DNA from: Siniperca chuatsi
Taxonomy: Eukaryota > Chordata > Actinopteri > Centrarchiformes > Sinipercidae
Assembly (NCBI RefSeq): GCF_020085105.1
Contig: NC_058053.1
Location: 17,692,388 to 17,756,387, forward strand
Direction of reading: 5' to 3'
Length of the DNA: 64,000 nucleotides
The first letter of the stretch is position 1. Each line of letters opens with the position of its first letter. Position numbers and translations under genes: made by a program. Below, in pieces: positions 49,701 to 61,200 of the stretch. The notes beneath the pieces are model-generated. The model worked only from the letters and a program-made list of their open reading frames with translations, did not search any database and was not told the origin of the DNA.

Positions 49701-52201
49701 AGCATATCTTGGCAAACTAGAAAGTAAGCTGAATGTCCATGGACAAGTCATTTAACGTTACCTGCCACACAAATCATGGCTGGAATGGTGTTGTGTGGCT
49801 CAGTTGGAGCCACTTTGTTTATTTCCCATTTACGGAGCCAGGGCTGTGTACAAACACCAGAGGCTTTTTTTGAGCGCGCACACTGAACAGACAGCTAGCA
49901 GACCATGAGGAGATATTCGCTGAATTTGACAAAAAAATGTGTATTGGATTAGATCAAAGGTATTTCTAATAAAAATAGAAACCCAGAGCAGCAAAATGGT
50001 GATGACATGACTACATTGTTATACTGAATTGATTAATGCTGTAGAAATGTACATTATGTTGATTTTATTAGGGGCTGGTCTTTATTTATTTGTGCAAGTG
50101 CAACAATAACAAAACAAGAAAAAAAAAATACAAAAAACACCCACACACCCAAGGACAGTGAAGAACCCCACTTTGTTGAAAAAGTGTTCAGTTTGAGTTT
50201 TGTGTTTCTTGTGAATGTGTTTGCTGTTTGTCTGTCTCACCTTGGTTTCCAATTAGTCCGTCCCTGCCTGGTAAGCCCAATCGCCCTGGCAGTCCTTTAG
50301 GACCTGGAGGTCCTGGTAACCCGGGGGTTCCCTTCTCTCCTTGAGGCCCAGGCATGTCCAGACCAGGAGGACCTGGGTAGCCCTTTTCTCCCTTAACACC
50401 TTCCCTACCTGTTCAACATGCACACATACATATTTATTTGTTGTGATTTCCACAACAACTGACAGTCAGGTGAGGGAATTCAAGAGTATGCATCACAATC
50501 TGACAGCAGACATTTTGACTTGTCATAGTCACAGGTGTCACTAATAACATTAAAATGGCTGTGTTCTATTCAAGTGTCTATTTAAGTGTCCATGCATGTA
50601 CAATATCAGGACCCTGAAACTGAAGTAGCTAAATATATTCAACCATCATTAATCTTATTATTTACGCTTTTCCTTCTTGGATGTCAAAATGTCTTCCGTG
50701 AAAAAGTTGTTTGTGCTCACCGAATGGTCCTGGCTCTCCAGGTGGTCCTTGTGGTCCAGGAGCTCCGGGCGAGCCTTTTCCTGGAGAACCTGGTAAGCCA
50801 ACCAGTCCAGGAGGTCCTGGGGGTCCCACTTCACCTAATTTTAAAGACAAAAAATTAAGTTGTACTTGCTACAGAAGATTGGCCTTTTAACTCTGTGGCA
50901 TGGACTAAAATGAACCAAGCTTCACACCAGAGTTGTTGTAAGTGACTTGCAATACCTTTGACTCCCTGAGACCCTGGTGGTCCTGTCAGGCCTTCTCGTC
51001 CAGGAACACCAGGTAGTCCAATGTTACCCTTCTCTCCAGGGAAGCCAGTAATTCCTGGGAGGCCCTGCGAACCTTTTGGGCCTGGGAGACCCCGCCCTGG
51101 TTCACCCTACAAAGTATAAAAATAAGCACTGATTTGCATCTCAACTCTGGCAACAGTGGCAAACTGGCAAACTGACGATAGTGATTTTATATGACATTCA
51201 AATCTCCCAGTTTATCAAGTCCACAAAATTGATGATAGTATATAGTATTAATATAGTTATGGTTGTTGAAAGGTGTGCTCTAATGTTCGTAAATGAAGTC
51301 CTTGCAAATCCATATTGGAATACAGCATCCAAAGAAACAGGCATCATCCACACCAAAGCTTCAGGAAGTTGCACAGGACACTTATGTCCCATCGTCAAAA
51401 CCAGGATGCTTCAGGTCCCTTTTTGAGTCACTTCCACAGTGTATGGCAGCACATATCTACATATCTATATATATGTAATTAAATTATTAAGAGAAATACA
51501 TATGCAGAAAAATACACACTTTTTGTCCAGGTGAACCAGGTTGTCCAGTCAAGCCATCCTGTCCTGGTCTTCCTGGCTCTCCTGGTAATCCTTGAGCTCC
51601 TGGAATTCCACTGACTCCTAGAAACAGGTACGAAAAATTTCCACTGAGTTCTGTTTTGTACATGCACTGTATTATGTATAGTTTGTTTACATTTTTCTTT
51701 AGGAATCTGTAAGTATCCAATGAATGTCTGTGATGCATCCATGGAGAGGAGAAATGGGGTCAACTTACCTTTAGGACCAGTTGGGCCTGGAAATCCAATT
51801 CCAGGGGAGCCGTGTTCACCCTTCTGTCCAGGGAAACCTGGCAACCCTGGGTCTCCCGGCAGGCCTCTGTCACCTGCAGCCAACAACATGTAGGTGAAAC
51901 TTCACAATATGTTTTTTTTTGTAATTACATGATGATACTCTGTTATTTAATTGATCAAAGACAAGATCAAGTTCATGGATTAATCCTCAAGAGACAAATT
52001 TCAAATAAATATTTTTTGCAGTGGAGTTAAATGAAAACATGCTGACTATAATGTTGCTCACCTTGAAGGCCAGGTCTGCCAGTTTCTCCTTTTGATCCAG
52101 GTACTCCCTGAGGTCCAGGAGTGCTCATACCTGTACCTGGTTCACCTTTTTCACCTGTTGGACACAAGTTATATGTATGTTATCAATGAATGAATATACA
52201 G

Positions 52202-52235
<34 letters not shown>

Positions 52236-55200
52236 TGTACTTGCTGCATAGTAAGGACTGAAACACGTTTTTTACCTACAGAGCGAGGACATTTTTGGGA
52301 AGTGAGGACATGTTGGCCTAACTTCAAAGAACTGTTTGAAGGGTGAGGGTGAGGGTTAGGCATTTAGTTGTGATGGTTAAGGTTAGGGTAAGGGGCTAGG
52401 GAATGCATTATGTCAATGACAGTCCTTACAAAGATAGAAGTACAAGGATGTGTGTGCGCACAGTATCAGTGTGTATTTGATTGAGTTTCAGATGTGCCGT
52501 TTAGATAAAGTTTGATTTGACTATATGAGTGCGTCGTTTTACAGTATCTGTGGGTCTCTCTGTGTAGATCTGATGCCTACCAGGTGGTCCAGGATTTCCA
52601 GGATGGCCTGGTCTCCCCTGACTGCCCTTCTCTCCAGACTCTCCTGGTCGACCGATGCCTGGCAGACCAGGTGGACCCCTCTCTCCTGGAGTCCCAATAA
52701 GACCAGGGTCCCCATCTGGTCCACGCTCACCCTTGATACCCTCTTTGGCCTGAAAGCAAGATTAGAGGAAGGGGATGTGCAATCTACTTTGTTTTTAAGG
52801 TAGACAATAAATCAAAGAGCCTGAATAGAAACTGAGAGGGACTATGAAGTTGGGTGATAGAAATCTGTGGGTTCGTCACTACGAGCAACCCCTTTCACAT
52901 TACATGTAGTAATTTTTTCCAGTGCTAATATAACCTATACTGATTATAGCAACTTAGTACTAAGTAAACTAAGTAAATGTGAACTTTCACTTGCAGCGAA
53001 GGGTTTTTAAAGTTAAATGGCTTGTTTATTTATTTCTTCTTATTATTATTATTTCTTATGTATTAGTCTTTCAAAGCCCTCCACTATCATTTGACAGGCA
53101 CTTCAATCATTTGCACAACTAGTGGAGCTCATACTGTTCTAATATCCTGATCATTTGACTCATCAAACAAACCACACACTTACGGGTTCTCCTTTGAGGC
53201 CAGGTGTACCTGGGAGGCCATCTTTCCCTGGCTGTCCATCCAGCCCTGGCTGCCCTGGTGAACCAGGAAGACCAGGCAGACCTTTGTCCCCTTTCAGACC
53301 AGGAGCCATGAAAATGTCCCCTGGATCACCAACAGCACCAGGAGCTCCCATCAACCCAGGTGTGCCTGGAGAACCCTGCACACAGGTCAAAAAATTGATC
53401 ATGCACTGAAGAAGATATCAATGACATATTCTGACATATTTCTCTTTCTCAAATTTCCTCAATGAAATGAGGGATAAATTGCGAAAACACTGCGTAAACA
53501 AGAGTCTCAGACATTATTCTACTCACAGCTATTCCAGATTGTCCAGGAGAGCCAGCTTGACCTTTGTCTCCCTTGCTGCCTACTGGCCCAGGAGGTCCTG
53601 CCAGGTGAAAATGGACAATTGTACATCCTTGGCTCATTCAATACTCATCATAGTGGGTGTTAATAAACAGGAAGAAATGGAGGATTAAGATAATATCAAA
53701 TTCATTGTGTTTGGACAATGACAACTGGAGACTACAAATGAGGTCAGAAGCACTCAGAAGTCTCCAGCAAAAAAGCCAACTTTGACACTATAAATTTGGT
53801 GGCCAGACACTATTCACTCACCTCGATCTCCTTTAGGGCCCTGGGGGCCAGGTAATCCAGGTGGGCCGAAACTTTCACATTGAACACAGGTATCTCCTTT
53901 GTCACCTGAAAGGAGGCACAGAAACGTCAACTGAAAAAATACGATGTATGTATATATCCTTAACTTGTTGTCCAGCAGCAGTATTGATACATGTGGTACA
54001 TGTTCCCACAAAGGTACACCTCAAAGATAGAAACATGGAATTTTAATGGACTAATTAATGATGACTTGTATTGATTAGCGTTAATTGTAGACGATCTTAC
54101 CTTTCTGTCCCAATTCCCCTTGTAACCCTGGAGGTCCAGGTGGGCCAGGAGCTCCTTTCTCGATGTTACATTCATTAGGGTCAACTGTGCAGCCATGTCA
54201 TAGCGCATACACAACACATGCATCCGACACACACACACACATTAGATTATTAAAACATTTGTAGATACACACTTTATGTGGGTGTCCCATGTTGTCATTT
54301 ATTGAAATTATTCAAATATTCAAAGATAAGGCATACCCGGTGGTCCAGGTGGTCCAGGTGGTCCACTGATCCCTGGTTGTCCTGGAGGTCCAACAAGAGA
54401 CTCTCCTTCTATACCCCTGTCTCCTTTCTCACCTACATCTCCCTTCTGACCCCTCTCTCCACGAGGCCCTTCGATGTGCCGGCCTGAAGTACAAGACAAG
54501 AAAGTCAGTTAGTGCATTATTCAGGTTAGCATGTGGCTGACATATGCAGCCTTAATGTGGTGTTGTTTTATTATGTTGAAATATTTTGTTATTTTACCTG
54601 GTGGACCTGCCTCTCCCTGAGGACCAGGAAAACCTGTGGATTAAGAAGAAACCCATAAGGAAAGAAAAACAGGGATATCATGGAAACTGATCCAAGGTAT
54701 ATTATAGCCTCACTTTACCTTTTTCTCCTTGTAACCCTGGGAGACCACGAGGACCGGGAGGACCAGGAGCACCAGTAGCCTAAAATTATATAATTACAAA
54801 GATTAAGGATGCATGTCCATTTTTTAAGATTATGTTTAAGTTTCATTACACAGATCTACCTAAACTCAGATCAGTTAACTGTTGAACTCCTTACCTGCCA
54901 TCTCTCCTTCTAATGCTGACTATTGCTGCAGTACTGGTGCAAATTATTTGCATTTAAATAACTGTGAAGAAAATAATTACATTTTGGTAGGATTATATCC
55001 CTCTGACTATAATAGATTTAGCTATTATCTCTAGTTTAAAGGGGCACTCCAGCAATTTGCACTTACATAAAGTTGCCAGTCTTGAGACAGAATGATTAAC
55101 AAAATGGTCAAAATCAATGCAGCAGAGGTCAAGAAATTCTGACTTTAAAGAGTAACTTAACACCAGGCTGAAAACCAGTGACCACTCATTGCCCTCTGGT

Positions 55201-58200
55201 TTAATGTTTCTGTTGCACCTCTGACCATACCCAGCATCACTGATGGATGTGTATGGCTGTGGTCAGAAGTGTGCTCTGTTGCACCTTTAACCAAACTCAA
55301 CAGTGATGTCACAGTGGAGTACACTTCTACATCACTGTAGTGAGGTGAGAAGATAAACTGCTATCAGAATCAGAAATACTTTATTGATCCCCAAGGGGAA
55401 ACTCTTTTGTTACAGCTGCTCACTATCACGTCAGTGCACACAGGAATAGAAGTTCTAAGCAATCAAATATAATACACTATAATACAGGCAAAATAAATTA
55501 AGTACGTGGGTATAAGTATAAAAATAAAATAAGTGGAAAGTGGATTACCAATTGATGATAAGTATGTACGGTATAATAATACAATGTAATAATATAAGCA
55601 GAGGTCAACAAAAACAAAATTCGGGGGTGTTAAGTTGCTCTTTAAGTCCCTTTTATGGGTCATGCTCCCTTAATTCTGGATCCTACATTTCCCCTAATGC
55701 ACCTCAGTAGTGTCTGTTAGATCCTCCCTGCCTGGTAAATGCCCACATCATCCACAGTTTGTATTGCAGGCATTCTGTTAAAATGTGTAGTCTCTAAACC
55801 CAAACCAAGATTATTCAAGTCAAGGCCAAAGGCATGATTTTAGAAATACTGAGGTCAGAAGTCAAATTTCCCCAAGCGCAACTCAATCCATTTAATAACT
55901 GTTCTGTTATAGTTTCTGTAAATTATACCTTCCTACATGATGGTCTAAATACTATTAAGAAAGCCTTCTCCACACTGCCAGGATATGAAAATACAGAAAC
56001 ATTTTGTTATGTTTATTTAATCTTTACTTTTGACCTAAAAAATGTCAAAGTTAAAGATATTTAGTCTTAAAACCATACCATACCCACCATATGTAATTTT
56101 AAGTAGCCATAGTTTTTTTGCTGAAAGTAATTTGTGTGCAACCTCCTCCTCAGGTTGTTAAATCCCCCATATTTTCCAGAGACAATACCAGGAAAGTGAG
56201 GTAATTTGCTCAGACTAGTCAGAGAAGACACTGTACAACGGTAAAATCAGTGGATTGCCCCTTTAACATGCTCTCACATTTTAGCAGAATGAATATGTGG
56301 TGACATCTGCTGGTAGTTTTTCGAACTCATCCTCTTTGTAGCTGATGGGAAAGAGAGTGAGTGGGTGAGAGAGAAAGAAAAAGAGAAAAGAAAAAATTGG
56401 AAAAGAGGGAGGAGAGCGATCACTTACAAAACCTGGTGGTCCCCTTTCTCCCTTTTCACCCTGAAACAAGACAGAGAATTTAGTCTGTCTGACCCTAACA
56501 CCTCCAAGATCATTTAAGTTTTGGATGTAAGCCTTGAGGATGGCCAGGGTAAATATAAGGTGCATTAGTTACCTGGGAACCAGTGTATCCAGGAGCTCCA
56601 GGAAATCCCTTTTCTCCCTGTATGAAAGTATGTGCGTACTTTAGCAATAAATATTTTATAATATAAAAGAAAACAACAGTTGGGCAGCAGAGTACAATAG
56701 GTAAATAATACAGTAAGTTATTGTTACCTTCAGCCCATCCTCTCCATCCTTGCCAGGTTTACCCTAAAATTACAGAAGCAGACACTAACTTTGATTAGTT
56801 TTGTTGTCACCTGGATTGATAACATAGGGATTGTTACATAAAACTGAATCTGTATCTGCTCGAAATGGGTACAAAAAGAAACTTAGGTGAAACAAGTTAA
56901 TAGTCATTTGTAAAGCTTGTTTTCCATATTACATTCAAACTTTTGACGAATCTGCATAAAAAGCTTACAATGACAACTAATGCTGAAATTCTTCCTCCAT
57001 TTGTCATACCATTATACCATCACCATACCAGACATATTTTTAACACTTACTCTTTGTCCAGGCGGGCCGTGATCACCTTTGACACCATCATGATACGGGA
57101 TGCAATAGCCCTGTAAAGGAAATCAGGTGTCTCAAAAAAGTAGAAAGTTGAACTTAAAGATAACAAACAGCCTATGTGCACAGTAAAACAGACATACACT
57201 TCAACATCTGAAAGCAAAATACTAACTTTTTCTCCTTTGTCTCCTGGAGGTCCTCTGTTACCCTTTAGTAATAAAAAACACATTCAGGTAATAACACAAG
57301 TCATCTTTTACATATAAACAGACATTTAGCAATTGGCATTTATTTATACATGAAAATAGCACAATTTCTGTTCAGTTTTTAAAGAACGGAGTGAGTACCG
57401 GTGGTCCAGGTACATGCACTGTGGTATGTCCTTCCACTTCCAGTAATGGTCCAGGAGGGCCAGGTGGACCACGAAATCCTTGATCACCCTGCAGGGAGAC
57501 TGCAGCGATCACAACAACATCCAAAGCCAAATACATTTTCAAGAAGAAAACATATCATCAAGTGAATCTCCAAATTTGGTGATTTAGATTTTAGATAAAC
57601 TGAAGAATGAAGAGTTCCTTAATGGGTTGAGAAAATTATCTTACCACTTAAACTAAATTTTTTTTTAAAAATTTAAACTTGGATTATCTGAAAAATGCAT
57701 TGTCACAAAGCTGAAAACAGGGCTATTATTCTTAGCTTATAAAAAATGACATTTTGGAGATGCATGTTTTCACAGGACAGCAACAAAATGCAAAATCATT
57801 TTATTAATAATATTACACAGCATGTTTAACGGGGGCTACCTCAGTACCACTTTACATTACAGCTCAGTAGTAATGACGGAATGGCCAGCTAATATCATGA
57901 TAATTACAATGATAAAATATCTTTGTAATATGAGAGTTTAATTTTTGTTATAAACATTAAGGTAATGGGGAACCCAGCTCAAACTTATCATGGTAATAAC
58001 TTCACAATCACAAGAACATTCCAGGACATTGTCACAAGTAATTATCAGAAACTAATGCTGAAATTGAACCCCTCCTTGAACCGCCACCTTAACGTGGTGG
58101 AGGGGTTTGAGTACCCGAATGACCCTGGGAGCTATGTTGCCTGGGGCTGTATGCCCCTGGTAGGGTCACCCATGGCAAACAGGTCCAGGGTGACGGGTCA

Positions 58201-61200
58201 GACCAAGAGCGGTTCAGAAGACCCTTATGGATTATTTAAAATCAAGGCCAGTTACGTCGCCCGGATTGGCGCTACCGGGCCCCACCCTGGAGCCAGGCCT
58301 GGGGTGGGTGCCCGACGGCAGCGCCTGGTGGCGGGCTTTTCCCCACGGGCCCGGCCGGGCACAGCCCGAAGGAGCGGCGTGGGGCCGTCCTCCGTGGACC
58401 CACCACCCGCAGGAGGATCCGTAAGGGGCGGTGCAGAGAGATCTGGGCGGCAGTCGAAGGCAGGGGCCGGCGACCAGATCTCCGGACACAGAAACTGGCT
58501 CTAGGGACATGGAATGTCACTTCGCTGGGGAAGGAGCCTGAGCTTGTGCGGGAGGTTGAGCGTTACCGGCTAGATATAGTCGGCCTCGCCTCCACGCACA
58601 GCCTGGGCTCTGGAACCCGTCTCCTCGAGAGGGGCTGGACGCTCCATTTCTCTGGCGTTGCCCGGCGGGGAGAGGCGGCGGGCTGGTGTGGGCCTGCTCA
58701 TAGCCCCACAGCTCAGCCGTCACGTGTTGGAGTTTACCCCAGTGAGCGAGAGGGTCGCATCCCTCCGCCTCCGGGTGGGGACAGGTCTCTCACTGTTGTG
58801 GCGGCCTACGGGCCGAACAGCAGTGCAGAGTACCAGGCCTTCTTGGAGTCCCTGGGAGGGGTACTAGACAGTGCACCACCCGGGGACTCCGTTGTTCTAC
58901 TGGGGACTTCAACGCCCACGTGGGTAGCGACAGTGACACCTGGAGAGGGGTAATCGGAAGGAGCGGCCCCTGATCTGAACCCGAGCGGTGTTCAGTTGTT
59001 GGACTTCTGTGCTAGTTACAGTTTGTCCATAACTAACACCATGTTCAAGCACAAGGGTGTCCATCAGTGCACGTGGCACCAGGACACCCTAGGCGGAGGT
59101 CGATGATCGACTTTGTTGTCGTATCATCTGACCTCCGCCGCGTGTCTTGGACACTCGGGTGAAGAGAGGCGGAGCTGTCAACCGATCACCACCTGGTGGT
59201 GAGTTGGATCCGCTGGCGGGGAGGAAGCCGGACAGACTTGGCAGGCCCAAGCGTATCGTGAGGGTCTGCTGGGAGCGTCTGGCGGAGCCCTCTGTCAGCA
59301 GGGTCTACAACTCACACCTCCGGGAGAGCTTCTCCCAGATCCCGGGAGGTTGGGGACATTGAGTCCGAGTGGACCATGTTTTCCACCTCCATTGTCGATC
59401 GCATGCGCGGCTCGTAGCTGTGGTCGCAAGGTTTCTGGTGCCTGTCGCGGCGGCAATCCCGAACACGGTGGTGGATGGCGGAAGTAAGGGATGCCGTCAG
59501 GCTGAAGAAGGAGTCCTATCGGGCCTTGTTGGCTCGTGGGACTCCCGAGGCAGCTGACAGGTACCGGCAGGCTAAGCGTGCTGCAGCCCGTGCGGTCACA
59601 GAGGCAAAAACTCAGGACTGGGAGAGGTTCGAGAGGCCATGGAGGAGGACTATCGGTCGGCCTCAAAGAAATTCTGGCAAACCGTCCGGACGGCTCAGGA
59701 GGGGAAGCAGTGCTTCACCAACACCTTGTACGGTGCGGGTGGAGAGCTGTTGACCTCGACTGGGGATGTTGTCGGACGGTGGAAGGAATACTTTGAGGAT
59801 CTCCTCAATCCCGCTGTCACGTCTTCCGAAGAGGAAGCGGAGGCTGGGGACCCGAAGCGGACTCATCCATCACCCTGGCCGAAGTCACTGAGGTTGTTGG
59901 CAAGCTCCTTGGTGGCAAGGCTTGGGGGTGGATGAGATCCGTCCTGAGTATCTTAAGTCTCTGGATGTTGTGGGACTGTCTTGGCTGACACGTCTCTGCA
60001 ACATCGCGTGGCGGTCTGGGACAGTGCCTCTGGACTGGCAGACCGGGGTGGTGGTCCCTCTGTATAAGAAGGGGACCGGAGGGTGTGTTCCAATCACAGA
60101 GGATCACACTTCTCAGCCTCCCGGTAAGGTCTATTCCAGGGTACTGGAGAGAGGAGAATTCGATCCGATAGTCGAACCTCGGATTCAGGAGGAGCAGAGT
60201 GGTTTTTCGTCCCGGTCGTGGAACACTGGACCAGCTCTATACTCTCCATCGGGTGCTCGAGGGTTCATGGGAGTTTGCCCAACCAGTCCACATGTGCTTT
60301 GTGGATCTGGAGAAGGCATTCGACCGTGTGCCCCGGGCGCTTTGTGGGGAGTGCTCTGGGAGTATGGGGTCCGGGGCCCTTTGCTAAGGGCTGTCCGGTC
60401 CCTGTATAACGGAGCAGGAGCTGTGTTCGCATTGCCGGCAGTAAGTCAGACCTGTTCCCGGTGCATGTTGGACTCCGCCAGGGCTGCCCTTTGTCACCGG
60501 TTCTGTTCATAATTTATATGGACAGAATTTCTAGGCGCAGTCAGGGGGGCGGAGGGTGTCGGTTTGGGAACCACAGGATCTCATCTCTGCTGTTTGCAGA
60601 TGATGTCGTTCTGATGGCTTCTTCAAACCAGGACCTGCAGCATGCACTGGGACGGTTTGCAGCCGAGTGTGAAGCAGCTGGGATGAGAATCAGCTCTTCC
60701 AAATCTGAGGCCATGGTTCTTGACCGGAAAAAGGTGGTTTGCTCTCTTCGGCGTGGGGGGAGTCCTTGCCCCAAGTGGAGGAGTTTAAGTATCTCGGGGT
60801 CTTGTTCACGAGTGAGGGACGGATGGAGCGTGAGATTGACAGGCGGATCGGTGCAGCGTCTGCAGTGATGCGGGCGCTGTATCGGACCGTTGTGGTAAAG
60901 AAGGAGCTGAGTCGAAAGACAAAGCTCTCGATTTACCAGTCAATCCACGCTCCTGCCCTCACCTATGGTCATGAGCTTTGGGTAGTGACCAGAAAGGACA
61001 AGATCGCGGATACAAGCGGCCGAAATGGGCTTCCTCCGCCGAGTGGCTGGGCGCTCCCTTAGAGATAGGGTGAGGAGCTCAGTCACACGGGGAGCTCGGA
61101 GTAGAGCCGCTGCTCCTCCACGTCGAGAGGAGCCAGCTGAGGTGGCTAGGGCATCTGATCCGGATGCCTCCTGGACGCCTCCCTCGGGAGGTGTTCTGGG

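Larger units (their letters stand above)
55035..56267. mobile_element. Outer DNA transposon of a nest in col4a1 intron 18
   Basis: The left end TTTAAAGGGGCACTCCAGC and right end GTGGATTGCCCCTTTAA form terminal inverted repeats. The element is non-coding; its body is interrupted by the element at 55141-55648. Confidence 0.65.

Noticed and set aside
56975..56990. A 16-base match (AACTAATGCTGAAATT) to the RTE insertion site at 58051-58065
   Set aside because: One shared 16-mer in a 64-kb AT-rich window is close to chance expectation, and the neighbouring sequences do not clearly align.
57965..58504. 179-residue open frame at the left of the RTE element
   Set aside because: It starts outside the element and crosses the structured 5' end; the real endonuclease reading begins at about 58501 in another frame.
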